This document shows positions 45,615-55,228 of a stretch of DNA of 64,000 bases, piece by piece; position 1 is the stretch's first letter, and each line of letters begins with the position of its first letter. The position numbers and the translations under genes are program-made. The DNA lies in assembly GCF_014645135.1 (NCBI RefSeq), contig NZ_BMLH01000011.1, forward strand, positions 90,753 through 154,752, in the 5' to 3' direction. Source of the DNA: Rheinheimera tangshanensis. GTDB lineage: Bacteria > Pseudomonadota > Gammaproteobacteria > Enterobacterales > Alteromonadaceae. The notes beneath the pieces are model-generated. The model saw only the letters and a list, made by a program, of their open reading frames with translations, was not told the DNA's origin and did no database searches.

Positions 45615-46200
45615 ATTTCTGCAGCAAATTAAAGCCGTTGTTTTTGATTTAGATGGAACCCTAGTCGATTCGCAGCTTGATTTTACTGAGCTGCGTCGTC
45701 GTCTAGGCTGGCCTGAGCACACTTTGATCCTGGAGCATTTAGCTACTCTAAGTTGCGCTATTGAGAAACAGCAGGCCGCGCAAATTATTGTCGACTTTGA
45801 GCTCGAAGGCGCGCGTAACGCCAGTTGGATGCCCAATGCAGATCTGTTGCTAAAGCAGCTGAAGCACAGACAAATACCCATGGCTATTTTGACGCGCAAT
45901 ATGCGTCAGGCCACAGAACTTTGTATGCAGGCGCTGGATATACCTATTGAGTTGGTTCTGACCCGCGATGATGCACCTGCTAAACCTCAGCCTGAAGGGT
46001 TATGGCTGATTGCCGAACGTTTGGGCGTGATGCCGGATGAAATCCTGTATGTCGGCGATTATCTGTTTGATATTCAAACCGCTCGTAATGCCGGCTCTTA
46101 TTGTTGTTTATACCGCTACGGTGATAACCATATTTATGCGGAGCAAGCTGATTTAGTGGTCGATGACTTGCTGGAGTTGTTAGTGCATTTGCAAAACTAA
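45607..46200 (+). CDS. HAD-superfamily phosphatase
   Basis: A 197-residue HAD hydrolase starting at ATG 45607 (MAEFLQQIKAVVFDLDGTLVDS). Motif I DLDGT (nucleophile and acid/base Asp), motif II near AILTRN, motif III KPQPEG and motif IV YVGDYLFDIQTARNAG are all present. Subfamily resembles phosphoglycolate or sugar phosphatases, with a helical cap in 35-85. It overlaps the symporter gene, so it is translationally coupled with it; it may dephosphorylate a metabolite of the imported solute. Confidence 0.88.
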   Translation: MAEFLQQIKAVVFDLDGTLVDSQLDFTELRRRLGWPEHTLILEHLATLSCAIEKQQAAQIIVDFELEGARNASWMPNADLLLKQLKHRQIPMAILTRNMRQATELCMQALDIPIELVLTRDDAPAKPQPEGLWLIAERLGVMPDEILYVGDYLFDIQTARNAGSYCCLYRYGDNHIYAEQADLVVDDLLELLVHLQN

Positions 46201-46212
46201 GTCACTACTTAG

Positions 46213-47013
46213 TTAAAGATCCTTATCCAGCATCTTTGGCAGGCGGCGGTGTTTTTCTTTGGCTTCTTTAATAGCGTCACTAAAAGCCGATGCCAAAATG
46301 CCTGTTGGCACTGCAATCATACAAATACCAGTGACAGCGGTAATACCTGCCAGAATTCGGCCAAGCACTGTGATGGGGTAGACATCGCCATAACCTACGG
46401 TCGTTAAGGTGGCGACAGCCCACCAGGTGGCGCGTGGGATAGAACCAAAAGCTTCGGGTTGAATATCGCCTTCCACTAAATACAGACAAGTGGCGGCAAA
46501 GAGCAGGATAATGACGCCAAAAATAGCACTGACTAAAAGCTCATAGGTGCGGCTGCGCACTGCTTCAGCTATACATTCCAGCGCAGTGGAGAACCGGCCC
46601 AATCGAGCTAAACGAACGACCCGTATTAATAACACCAGACGTAAAATCACGCCACCATTGCCCAGATAAAGCGAAAAGGCGACAAAAATCGCCAGTAAGT
46701 CGGCCAGAGCAAAAAAAGAAAAGAAATGTTGCCAGCGATTTTTCACAGAGTCATTTTCAACGCAAGTCCAGAGCCTTGCCAGATACTCCAGTAAAAACAG
46801 CGAGCCCAAAGCCAGCTCTGTCACTCGAAACCACTGCTCATGCCCCTGACGAATACTGGGCTCTGTCTGAATAATGGCCAGAAAAATACCTGCCAGTATG
46901 ACAATCGCGATAGCTATGTTCAGCGGTGACATACCATTGCCTGAATACAGCACGGGGTCGAGCTGATGCGCCAGACGGGAGCGGAGTTTGTGTAACAGAC
47001 TTTGATCCTGCAT
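46213..47013 (-). CDS. Voltage-gated potassium channel-like protein
   Basis: A 266-residue six-segment ion channel subunit starting at ATG 47013. S4 shows repeated Arg (RLVLLIRVVRLARLGRFS), the pore helix is ATWWAVATL and the selectivity filter TTVGYGD. S6 follows with the GRILAGITAVTGICMIAVPTG hinge. This is a K+-selective bacterial Kv-type channel (KvAP-like). Cytosolic C-terminus of about 25 residues, no RCK domain. Confidence 0.92.
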   Translation of the reverse strand: MQDQSLLHKLRSRLAHQLDPVLYSGNGMSPLNIAIAIVILAGIFLAIIQTEPSIRQGHEQWFRVTELALGSLFLLEYLARLWTCVENDSVKNRWQHFFSFFALADLLAIFVAFSLYLGNGGVILRLVLLIRVVRLARLGRFSTALECIAEAVRSRTYELLVSAIFGVIILLFAATCLYLVEGDIQPEAFGSIPRATWWAVATLTTVGYGDVYPITVLGRILAGITAVTGICMIAVPTGILASAFSDAIKEAKEKHRRLPKMLDKDL

Positions 47014-47091
47014 AACGTATCCATAGAAAAAGCTATAGCTGATTGTCTGAGCAAGTTGCTGATTTAGCAAGGTGTTCTTCAGAATTTGGAT

Positions 47092-47490
47092 CTAAAAATC
47101 AACCAGAACCTGCTGTAAATCGCCCATCGCATCTTGCTGTAAGGCCTGTTGTCTTTCCTGCTCAGTTAAAATACCCACAAAAGGAGTGCGGCGGCGTAAC
47201 TTACGTAAATAGGGACTATCTTCTGTAATACCTGCACAGAATTGTTCGGGCTGCTGATACAACTCCAGCACTGAAACCCAGTGCATGTAAGCGCCATAAC
47301 CCAGCTGGCCGTTGTCGCGTCGCTCCTCCAGTTTGGCGTTAACCTGTGCCAATAAAGCAGGCTCTGCTAATAATTTGGCGGCAATAGCCTGATGTAGCAC
47401 CAGAATTTGCCGGTCGATGTTTTCATCTTTAATACCGGTTTTTTTCACCCTGTAGGGTTTGTTTCTTTTATTACTTTTTGGTGTCCACAT
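47092..47490 (-). CDS. Conserved hypothetical basic protein
   Basis: A 132-residue soluble protein. N-terminal Lys/Arg-rich stretch (MWTPKSNKRNKPYRVKKTGI), then a helical region (DENIDRQILVLHQAIAAKLL and KLEERRDNGQLGYGAYMHWVSVLEL). I recognise the layout from uncharacterised proteins of Shewanella/Alteromonas but know no function. The basic N-terminus suggests RNA or ribosome contact (inference). Confidence 0.68.
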   Translation of the reverse strand: MWTPKSNKRNKPYRVKKTGIKDENIDRQILVLHQAIAAKLLAEPALLAQVNAKLEERRDNGQLGYGAYMHWVSVLELYQQPEQFCAGITEDSPYLRKLRRRTPFVGILTEQERQQALQQDAMGDLQQVLVDF

Positions 47491-47522
47491 CGCTTGTATT
47501 CTTCAATGTTAATTAATCAGAA

Positions 47523-47643
47523 CCCAAAATAATTGATGTTGCAGCGAGGCGACAAGCGAACGAGACACCAGGAGCATAGTAGTCCTATCTGACTGGGGCG
47601 ATGAGCGCGATCAACAAAGCTGCGGCTTCAAGTATGAAGGGGT
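47523..47643 (+). repeat. Palindromic intergenic repeat, copy at dnaE2 end
   Basis: About 121 bp of the repeat family; the right end GAAGGGGTT runs into the dnaE2 stop codon (TAA = 47643-47645 on the minus strand), so the element sits exactly at the gene end. Confidence 0.85.
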
Positions 47644-50600
47644 TAATGGAATTCTCTGGAGTAGGACTTCAACGAGCCAAGTAGTGGCGTCAGATCGGTT
47701 AAACGTCCGGCAATGATATGAATCACGCCATCTTTTTTCTCAAGAATGCCATTGACCTTCAATAGCTTAGATTTTAAGTAAGCCTGGCGCTGCGCTGAAG
47801 CTGTGGCCGACCAGACCACTAAATTACTAAAACCTGTACCATCTTCCAGCGTAATAAAAGTCACGCCTGACGCTGTGCCCGGGCTTTGTCTTGCTGTAAC
47901 CAAACCTATTACAGTCACCACCGACTTATGGTTCAGTGCGCTAAGCTCTGCGGCCTGCACAAATTTACCCAACAGGCCTTGTTGTTTTAATAACTGCACG
48001 GGGTGAGTGCGTAAACTCAGGCCTGTACTTTGATAATCTTCTACTACTTCAGTCAGTTCAGAGGCCATAGGTAACTGATACTGAGTCTGATAAGGCTCAG
48101 CCGCCAGTAAAGGTAACTTATGCTGCTGATCCAACAGCTGCCAGCGTGCCTGATAACGTTGACCTGACAGTTGTTGCAAGGCATTGGCACTGGCAAGGGC
48201 GGTTAAATCACCATCACTCAGGCCAGACTGCGCTACTTCGTCCAGTTGCTGATAACCGCCCTTTGGCCTGTGTGTTAACAACAGCAGTGCGCCTTGCTGA
48301 CTTAAGCCTTTGACCAGTCGCAATCCTAAACGAATGGCAAAACCAGATTTAGCTGTGGCGGGCACCATTAAATGATCCCAATCAGAGTCATTGACACAAA
48401 CAGGCAGCACTTCGACATTATGTTGCCGCGCATCCTGAATCAGTTGGCTGGGCGCATAAAAACCCATTGGCTGGCTATTAAGCAAAGCCACATAAAAAGC
48501 CACAGGGTAATAATGCTTTAAATAAGCTGAGACATAAGCCAGTACCGCAAAACTGGCTGAATGGGATTCAGGAAAACCATATTCACCAAAACCACAAATT
48601 TGCTGGTAAATACGTTCGGCAAATTCTTGCTGATAGCCTCTGCTTAACATGCCATCGATCAGTTTTTGTTTAAACTGAATAAGCTCGCCGGTTTTTTTCC
48701 AACTGGCCATAGCACGGCGCAGCTGATCGGCTTCACCACCAGTAAAACCAGCGGCCACCATCGCCAGTTTAATCACCTGCTCCTGAAAAATAGGCACACC
48801 TAAAGTACGCTCCAACACTTGTTGTACCGCAGCAGAAGGATAAGACACAGCTTCTTCGCCATGGCGGCGTTTTAAATAAGGATGCACCATATCACCCTGA
48901 ATAGGGCCTGGCCGTACTATGGCTATCTGGATCACCAAGTCGTAATAGGTTTCAGGACGAAGTCGTGGCAACATCGACATCTGGGCTCGTGATTCAATCT
49001 GAAATAAGCCGACAGTGTCGGCTTTTTGAATGGCTTCATACACCTTGGGGTCGTCACCTGCTTTGGTGATGGCCGCTATGCTTAACCCGGTGTTCTGGTA
49101 ACGCCGGACTAAATCAAAAGCTTTGCGAATGGCGCTCAGCATGCCCAAAGCCAGCACATCCACTTTCAATAGTTTTAACGATTCCAGATCATCTTTATCC
49201 CACTGGATCACGGTGCGATCGGCCATGGCGGCATTTTCTACCGGCACCAGTTCGTACAAAGGCCCCTGAGATATAACAAAGCCACCAACATGCTGGGATA
49301 AATGCCGTGGCATACCCACTAACTGCTGCACCAGTTGCACCAGTAGCTGTGCTTGTTTGGCATCAGGATCCAGCCCAAGCTGAGTCAGTTGGCTACTCCA
49401 GTGTTGATTTTTATCCCGCCTGTGCAGGTTTTTTAGGAAAAACTCCACCTGATGCAGCTCAAAACCCAGAGCTTTGCTGATATCGCGAAAGGCACTTTTA
49501 AAGCGATAACAAATGACAGTAGCAGCCAAAGCTGCCCGCTCGCGGCCGTATTTCTGATAAATATACTGAATAACTTCTTCACGACGTTCATGTTCAAAAT
49601 CGACATCTATATCTGGCGGTTCTGCGCGCTCTATCGAGATAAAACGTTCAATCAATACCTTGATCTGGCGTGGATCGACAGCAGTTATTGCCAGACAATA
49701 ACAGACAACCGAGTTCGCCGCTGAGCCACGGCCCTGGTATAAAATCTGCTGTTTTTGCGCAAAGACGACCAAATCATGGATCGTTAAAAAGTAATAGGGA
49801 TAATTCAGTTGTTCTATTAAATCCAGCTCTTTGTGGATGGTCTGCTGAATATCAGCAGGCACTCCTTCAGGAAAACGTTGTGCCTCACCAGCTTTGACCA
49901 AATCCCGTAAATGCTGCATGGCGGTTTTGCCTGCAGGTACCAGCTCTGTCGGGTACTGGTAACTTAATTCATCCAATGAAAAGTGGCATAAATTCGCCAG
50001 TTTCTGGCTATTGTCTAAAAGTTCAGCCGGAAATAACTGCTGCAATTTTTTTATCGGTCTTAAGCTTTGTTCGGCGTTACTTAATAGCTGCCGCGCCATA
50101 TCAGGCACAGCTTTAGCCGCTTTAATGGCGCTTAGCGCATGTTGTAAAGGCAAGCGACTTGCCTGATGCATCAGCACTTCACCTACAGCGCAGCAGGGCA
50201 GTTGCAGCTGCTGAGCCAGTTGCTGGCAATAGGGCAAATAAAACTGATCCTGGCTTTGTAATTTGCGGCTGGCTCCCAGCCATAAGCGTTCGGCGTGATG
50301 TTGAATTAACCAATGGCCCCAGTACTGATCCGTTTGTTGATCGCCACTGGGCAGCCAGAGGATCTGACAATGCTGTATACGCTGAATATCCCATTCGGCC
50401 AGCTGGTAGCAGCCTTTTTCGACGCGGCGTCTGGCCTGAGTAATAATACGGCATAACTCGCTATAAGCGGCTTTATCCGGGCAAAGCAACACCAGCCGTA
50501 ACTGTGGGTTTAATACCAGCATAGAGCCAATAATCAGCTTCAGTGGCAATTGTTTTTCCTGGATCTGATGGTGAGCACGTACTACGCCTGCCAATGAGCA

Positions 50601-50750
50601 TTCATCGGTAATAGCCAAGGCTTTATAGCCTAAAGCTGCGGCTTGTTGTACCAATTCAGCCGGGCTGGACGCGCCGTGCAGAAAAGAGAAATGACTCTGG
50701 CAGACTAATTCAGAGTAATTACAGTGTTTGCTGGCAGCAGTGATCTTCAT
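47643..50750 (-). CDS. dnaE2: Error-prone DNA polymerase III alpha subunit DnaE2 (ImuC)
   Basis: A 1035-residue C-family polymerase starting at ATG 50750 (MKITAASKHCNYSELVCQSHFSFLHGASSP, the PHP domain). The catalytic region has the PDIDVDFEHERREEVI Asp triad, then the fingers and a C-terminal OB-fold (VTVIGLVTARQSPG). DnaE2 works with ImuA and ImuB in SOS mutagenesis and lacks a strong proofreading exonuclease partner. The start overlaps the imuB stop (TGATG), so they are coupled. The gene end abuts a palindromic repeat. Confidence 0.96.
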   Translation of the reverse strand: MKITAASKHCNYSELVCQSHFSFLHGASSPAELVQQAAALGYKALAITDECSLAGVVRAHHQIQEKQLPLKLIIGSMLVLNPQLRLVLLCPDKAAYSELCRIITQARRRVEKGCYQLAEWDIQRIQHCQILWLPSGDQQTDQYWGHWLIQHHAERLWLGASRKLQSQDQFYLPYCQQLAQQLQLPCCAVGEVLMHQASRLPLQHALSAIKAAKAVPDMARQLLSNAEQSLRPIKKLQQLFPAELLDNSQKLANLCHFSLDELSYQYPTELVPAGKTAMQHLRDLVKAGEAQRFPEGVPADIQQTIHKELDLIEQLNYPYYFLTIHDLVVFAQKQQILYQGRGSAANSVVCYCLAITAVDPRQIKVLIERFISIERAEPPDIDVDFEHERREEVIQYIYQKYGRERAALAATVICYRFKSAFRDISKALGFELHQVEFFLKNLHRRDKNQHWSSQLTQLGLDPDAKQAQLLVQLVQQLVGMPRHLSQHVGGFVISQGPLYELVPVENAAMADRTVIQWDKDDLESLKLLKVDVLALGMLSAIRKAFDLVRRYQNTGLSIAAITKAGDDPKVYEAIQKADTVGLFQIESRAQMSMLPRLRPETYYDLVIQIAIVRPGPIQGDMVHPYLKRRHGEEAVSYPSAAVQQVLERTLGVPIFQEQVIKLAMVAAGFTGGEADQLRRAMASWKKTGELIQFKQKLIDGMLSRGYQQEFAERIYQQICGFGEYGFPESHSASFAVLAYVSAYLKHYYPVAFYVALLNSQPMGFYAPSQLIQDARQHNVEVLPVCVNDSDWDHLMVPATAKSGFAIRLGLRLVKGLSQQGALLLLTHRPKGGYQQLDEVAQSGLSDGDLTALASANALQQLSGQRYQARWQLLDQQHKLPLLAAEPYQTQYQLPMASELTEVVEDYQSTGLSLRTHPVQLLKQQGLLGKFVQAAELSALNHKSVVTVIGLVTARQSPGTASGVTFITLEDGTGFSNLVVWSATASAQRQAYLKSKLLKVNGILEKKDGVIHIIAGRLTDLTPLLGSLKSYSREFH

Positions 50751-52237
50751 CAGCTGAAATACCCCTGCAGATACAACTGTTCCGGCTGCTGTAAATCCCG
50801 GAATAACCACAGCCATTGGCCCTGTGCATTTTGGCCGACATAATAGTCACGGTGCTGGCTCTGTTGTTGCCACCAGCCACTACTTAAACGTTCAGGACCA
50901 TAATAAAGCTGTAACTGCTGCTGTTGTTCTGCATCTAACACCAAAGGCGGGTCGACTAAAAATGCGGGGCGCACCGTCGCTAAAGTACCGGCAATAGCAG
51001 CTTGTGGCTCTAAAGCAGCAGCATAGCTACTGGCCTGCTCAGGTAGCAGATCATTGTGCAGACAGGGGCTTGTGACCTGATCTTTACCCAAACGAGCCTG
51101 TAATAACGACAAGAGCTGTAAAGCCGAATACAGCTGCTGTTTCCCAGCGAACAGGGTTTTGTACTGAGCGTAACGCGGCCCGGCGCGGCGGAGTATCAGT
51201 TTGAGCTGGATCACCGGCTTTTTCAGCTTTAACCGCTCCATCTGCAACTCGCAGAGCTTTAGCCATTCTTTGCTTTGGTATTCGCCCTGAGCTGAATGCA
51301 GTTGCAACTGTTGTTGCTGCTCCTGACGTTGTTGTAAGCAAAGCTCCAACTGGTAGGCCAGTTGATCCCTTTGTTGTAAATACAGCTGCAGTAAGCCAAA
51401 CAGATACTGTAAAGGCCCAAGCAACTGGTCGCTGCGCTCCATTTCATACAGCAGTTCCAACTGCTGCTCAAAGTGTTCTGCAGGCTGGACAAACTGTAAC
51501 AGCGCGGGTTTTGCTCCTGTGAGTTGTTGTAAATAGTGCAGCATGCCTGCCCCAAAACGCCGCACCAGTTCCGCCTGTGGGATCTTTAGTACATCACCCA
51601 GTTGAGTCAGCCCAAGCCGTTGTAATTGTTCCTGTAGTTTGTCTGGTAATTGAGCCTGCTGTAGTGGCAAAACCTTGAGTTGTTGCTGAATTTGCTCGTT
51701 TTGCAGTAAAAATTGATCCCAGCCTTGCTGCGCCAGTAAACGCGCCACTAAAGGTTGCTGTGCTGTGGCAAAATGGTACTGATAACCCGTTTGTTGCAGT
51801 ACCTGTTGCAGTTGCTGCCAAAACTGCATAGCACCGCCATACAAAGCCAGCATGGGGCTTAGTTTCAGTACTAAACCGCAGTTGGGCTGCAGTGCTATAT
51901 CAGCGCAGTATTGATACAACAGTTGAGCTAACTGCTGTAGTTGCTGTTGTTCTTGCTCAGCCTGATGAGGTACTAACTGCAATTGATGGCATAAAGAGGC
52001 TGCGGACGCCAATCCCATGCCCAAAGTTAAACCCGCCTGCCTGGCTGCAGAGTTGAGTTGCAGCAACTGATGGTCAGCGCCTACTATCGCTAGCGGAGCT
52101 GTTAAATCCAGATGATGACTCTTGCCTTTGTCTGATAAGGTTTTAGTTGCAGGCGTGCTTGAGTGCAGCACGAGCAACTTATCCAGCTGCAATTGCGGGA
52201 AATATAAATACAACCAAAACTCCATCTGGGCAGACAT
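50750..52237 (-). CDS. imuB: ImuB, Y-family polymerase-like mutasome subunit
   Basis: A 495-residue protein starting at ATG 52237 or 52225 (MEFWLYLYFPQLQLD). It is a Y-family polymerase homologue in which the active-site acidic residues are lost, as in ImuB elsewhere; it links DnaE2 to the beta clamp. The protein is very Gln-rich (runs such as EQQQQLQLYYG). A beta-clamp-binding motif is probably in the QLD/QLP stretches, not identifiable with certainty. Second gene of the mutasome operon. Confidence 0.9.
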   Translation of the reverse strand: MSAQMEFWLYLYFPQLQLDKLLVLHSSTPATKTLSDKGKSHHLDLTAPLAIVGADHQLLQLNSAARQAGLTLGMGLASAASLCHQLQLVPHQAEQEQQQLQQLAQLLYQYCADIALQPNCGLVLKLSPMLALYGGAMQFWQQLQQVLQQTGYQYHFATAQQPLVARLLAQQGWDQFLLQNEQIQQQLKVLPLQQAQLPDKLQEQLQRLGLTQLGDVLKIPQAELVRRFGAGMLHYLQQLTGAKPALLQFVQPAEHFEQQLELLYEMERSDQLLGPLQYLFGLLQLYLQQRDQLAYQLELCLQQRQEQQQQLQLHSAQGEYQSKEWLKLCELQMERLKLKKPVIQLKLILRRAGPRYAQYKTLFAGKQQLYSALQLLSLLQARLGKDQVTSPCLHNDLLPEQASSYAAALEPQAAIAGTLATVRPAFLVDPPLVLDAEQQQQLQLYYGPERLSSGWWQQQSQHRDYYVGQNAQGQWLWLFRDLQQPEQLYLQGYFS

Positions 52238-52247
52238 ACTGCTAGCC

Positions 52248-52931
52248 TCAGCTGACTCTGGATAAAGGTGGCTTGGAATACTGCTTTTGCTGTAACTCCG
52301 GCTTAATAAACTGCGGATACAGCTCTGCCCATGGCAACACGACCTCCTGCTGTTGCCAGCCACCTTTACGTTTCAGAATACGGATCTGTAAGCCAGTCGT
52401 TACCGGAGTCAGCTGTAAACTTAAAGCCCAGGGTAAAAGTTGTTGTTCAGCCATAGCTGGGCGGAAAAAATACAACTGGCTTTGGCCTTGTGCTGCGGCT
52501 AATTGCAAACGTTTAAGCTGGGTTAAATTTAAGTTGTTTTGCCACAGCAGCACATCGGTACAACTGCCACTTTTTAAGCACAGCTCTGCCGCCCAGAGCG
52601 CATCAGCAGAGCGGGGTGCATTCAATTGCAAGACCTGATGCAAAGGCCGCTTTTGTTGTAGTAAGTATTCAGCACAAAGTGCTGCAGGTGGATTGATCCA
52701 AACTTGCAGCAGATCCGATCCGGATTGTCCTAGCGCTTTTGAGATCAATTGCAGTTCAGCACAAGCGCCATGGCTTTGTAACTCAACCACGTTATGCTGT
52801 GGCCAGCCACCGCCCAGAAGCTGATCCAAAGCGGGAAAACCTGTGCTTTGGCAGTGCTCATAAGGCGCTTCGGTCTGATTCGCATGCCAGATCAGTTGTC
52901 TGTTCTGGAGCTGTTGCAGCAGTGCATTCAT
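52248..52931 (-). CDS. imuA: ImuA, RecA-like mutasome subunit
   Basis: A 227-residue protein starting at ATG 52931 (MNALLQQLQ). It has the SulA/RecA-like ImuA core: STGFPALDQLLGGGWPQHNVVEL, then LLQVWINPP and SGSCTDVLLWQ, followed by VTTGLQIRILKRKGGW. It lacks a complete Walker A and probably does not hydrolyse ATP like RecA. The first gene behind a LexA box; imuB follows after 10 bp. Confidence 0.88.
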   Translation of the reverse strand: MNALLQQLQNRQLIWHANQTEAPYEHCQSTGFPALDQLLGGGWPQHNVVELQSHGACAELQLISKALGQSGSDLLQVWINPPAALCAEYLLQQKRPLHQVLQLNAPRSADALWAAELCLKSGSCTDVLLWQNNLNLTQLKRLQLAAAQGQSQLYFFRPAMAEQQLLPWALSLQLTPVTTGLQIRILKRKGGWQQQEVVLPWAELYPQFIKPELQQKQYSKPPLSRVS

Positions 52932-52947
52932 GATTTTTATCTCAAAA

Positions 52948-52967
52948 TACTGTATATAAAAACAGTA
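52948..52967 (-). promoter_or_regulatory. LexA (SOS) box of imuA
   Basis: TACTGTATATAAAAACAGTA is nearly the full E. coli consensus (CTGT-N8-ACAG intact), 17 bp upstream of the imuA start, so the mutasome is SOS-induced. Confidence 0.93.
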
Positions 52968-53128
52968 TAAAAGATCTGGTTTGGATCGCAAGGGTAAAGT
53001 CAGAGTTTTCTGATCTTTTGCTTTGGGTCGATCAGGGCCCTGGACTTATGTTAATGTGCGCGACTTTTCCGCCCCTCTTTATCTAAATTGCTTTGCGCCA
53101 GGGCGCTGATCTGACTTAGGGTACTGTG

Positions 53129-54316
53129 ATGACTGAAACCTCTAAATTTACCGCCAAAACCTGGATTTTGATCCTGAGTTTAGTGCTACTCGCTCTGACT
53201 TTACGGCCTTCTATGGCCTCTATCGGACCTTTATTACCTTTGATGCAACCAGAATTGCATCTGTCTTTTACTCAGGCTTCGTTACTGACTATGTTGCCTG
53301 TACTGGCGATGGGCTTAGGCATCTTTTTTGCGCATCAGTTGGCGATATGGTTTGGCTCTTATCAGGTGGTGTTCTGGGCCTCCATTGCCATAGCCGCTGC
53401 TACAGCGCAGCGTTATTGGGCTGTAGGAGCTTTAGATTTAACTCTAAGTGCGATAGTGGCGGGTTTAGGGATTGCCATGGTACAGGCTGTGGTGCCTGGG
53501 GTGATTAAACAAAAATTCGGTACAAAAGCGCCTTTAGTGATGGGCTGGTATATCTCCGCCATTATTGCCGGTGCGGCTTTAACGGCCTCTTTAGCAGCGT
53601 TTTGGGCCGATTGGGCACAGAGTTGGCGGGTGGCTTTATCCGGTTGGGTGGTTTTATCTGTAGTGGCTTTGCTGTTGTGGTTTTCACAAAAAAACGCTAT
53701 TGAAAATTTGCCTGTGGTGCAATCGCCACAAAAACCTCTGGGTTTTGCCAACTACGGCCGGGCCTGGACCTTAGCGATGTTTTTTGGTTTGGTCACTTGT
53801 GCTTTTACCTGTGTGTTGGCCTGGTTACCTGCGTATTATGTCGAGCAGGGCTGGAGTGAACAAAAAAGTGGCTTGCTGCTGGGGTTGTTGCTGTGCATGG
53901 AGGTCGTGTCGGGTTTTATCAGCCCGTGGCTGGCTAGTCGTAAAGCCGACCGTCGTGCTGTACTACTGGTACTTTTAGTCCTGATGGCGACAGGCTTTTC
54001 CGGTTTAGTGATAGCACCTGCGCTGGGTTTAGTTTGGGCTTCGCTGTTAGGTTTAGGTATTGGTGGGTTGTTTCCTTTGTCTTTAATTGTCTCGATGGAT
54101 CATCAACACCAACCTGCCTCTGCCGCCAGTCTGACGGCTTTTGTGCAGGGTATAGGCTATACGCTGGCGGCTTTTTCGCCGCTGATTGCTGGTTTTATCC
54201 GTGACTTTAGCCAAAGCTTTAGTATCAGCTGGTTATTATTAGCCGCCATTGCAGTGCTTCTGATGGCGATGGCGACACGTTTTAACCCGGCGTTTTACAG
54301 CACAAAATTTCAATAG
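53129..54316 (+). CDS. MFS transporter, CynX/NimT-like
   Basis: A 395-residue transporter with 12 membrane segments. The start is ATG 53129 (MTETSKFTAKTW) with AGGG upstream. The first segment LALTLRPSMASIGPLLPLM and the AMVQAVVPGVIKQKFG loop fit the CynX/NimT (cyanate/nitroimidazole) branch. Substrate cannot be read. The next gene (EamA) starts 20 bp after the stop, so co-transcription is likely. Confidence 0.85.
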   Translation: MTETSKFTAKTWILILSLVLLALTLRPSMASIGPLLPLMQPELHLSFTQASLLTMLPVLAMGLGIFFAHQLAIWFGSYQVVFWASIAIAAATAQRYWAVGALDLTLSAIVAGLGIAMVQAVVPGVIKQKFGTKAPLVMGWYISAIIAGAALTASLAAFWADWAQSWRVALSGWVVLSVVALLLWFSQKNAIENLPVVQSPQKPLGFANYGRAWTLAMFFGLVTCAFTCVLAWLPAYYVEQGWSEQKSGLLLGLLLCMEVVSGFISPWLASRKADRRAVLLVLLVLMATGFSGLVIAPALGLVWASLLGLGIGGLFPLSLIVSMDHQHQPASAASLTAFVQGIGYTLAAFSPLIAGFIRDFSQSFSISWLLLAAIAVLLMAMATRFNPAFYSTKFQ

Positions 54317-54336
54317 GCTTTTTTAGGGAGTCGACC

Positions 54337-55218
54337 ATGCAAGCCAATCTGATGTTATTACTGGCCGCGGCGATCTGGGGTTTAGGTTTTGTTGCCCAGC
54401 GTTTGGGTATGGAGCATTTAGGGCCTTATTCCTTTAACGGCCTACGCTTTTTGATTGGCGCTTTGAGTTTATTGCCTTTGATCTGGTGGTATCAACGTCA
54501 GGGTAAATTGCAGCAGGTCGACTGGAAACTGTTGTTATGGGGCGCTGTGCCTGTTGGGGTTTTACTTTTTATTGCCGCATCACTGCAACAGGTTGGACTT
54601 TTATATACGACTGCTGCCAACGCAGGTTTTATTACCGGGCTTTATATAGTGCTGGTGCCGCTGTTGGGGATTTTCCTGAACCATAAAATCAGTGCCAATA
54701 TCTGGCTCGGTTGCGCTATTGCCGTCTCAGGTTTGTATATATTGAGTGTTGGTGATAATTTTTCAGTCAATTTCGGCGATTTATTGCAGTTGATAGGCGC
54801 ATTGTTCTGGGCTGCCCACTTACTGACTATTGACCACTACAGCAAAAAAGTGCCGCCAATTTTATTAGCTTGTCTGCAATTTGTGGTCTGCGGTGTTTTG
54901 AGCATGCTGGTGGCTTTTAGCATTGAAACACCCACAGTCACCAATGCTTTATTAGCCTGGAAGTCGGTGCTTTATGCGGGTGTGGTGTCAGTGGGTATAG
55001 CCTATACCTTACAAGTGATGGCACAAAAACATGCTCATCCGGCTCATGCGGCTATTATTTTAAGCTTAGAAACTGTGTTTGCCGCTATAGGTGGAGTCTG
55101 GCTGTTAGGTGAAGAGCTAAGCAGCAGGGCGCTGACAGGCTGTGGTTTGATGCTGCTGGGGATGTTAGTGTCGCAATTGCCACTGCGCTGGTTGTTGCGT
55201 TCTAAGGCTTTTACTTAG
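54337..55218 (+). CDS. EamA/DMT-family transporter
   Basis: A 293-residue ten-helix protein with two EamA repeats (AAAIWGLGFVAQRLGMEHLGPYSFNGLRFLIG in the first, LLQLIGALFWAAHLLTIDHYSKKV in the second) and the ILSLETVFAAIGGVWLLGEELSSRALTGC end block. Likely metabolite exporter. It lies in a plus-strand series CynX-like, EamA, 2H-phosphodiesterase; the gaps are 20 and 10 bp, suggesting one operon. Confidence 0.86.
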   Translation: MQANLMLLLAAAIWGLGFVAQRLGMEHLGPYSFNGLRFLIGALSLLPLIWWYQRQGKLQQVDWKLLLWGAVPVGVLLFIAASLQQVGLLYTTAANAGFITGLYIVLVPLLGIFLNHKISANIWLGCAIAVSGLYILSVGDNFSVNFGDLLQLIGALFWAAHLLTIDHYSKKVPPILLACLQFVVCGVLSMLVAFSIETPTVTNALLAWKSVLYAGVVSVGIAYTLQVMAQKHAHPAHAAIILSLETVFAAIGGVWLLGEELSSRALTGCGLMLLGMLVSQLPLRWLLRSKAFT

Positions 55219-55228
55219 GAAGCTGGTG

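Noticed and set aside
51084..51821. Antisense or alternate-frame frames within imuB
   Set aside because: They result from Gln-rich CAG/CAA codon runs, which leave neighbouring frames open.
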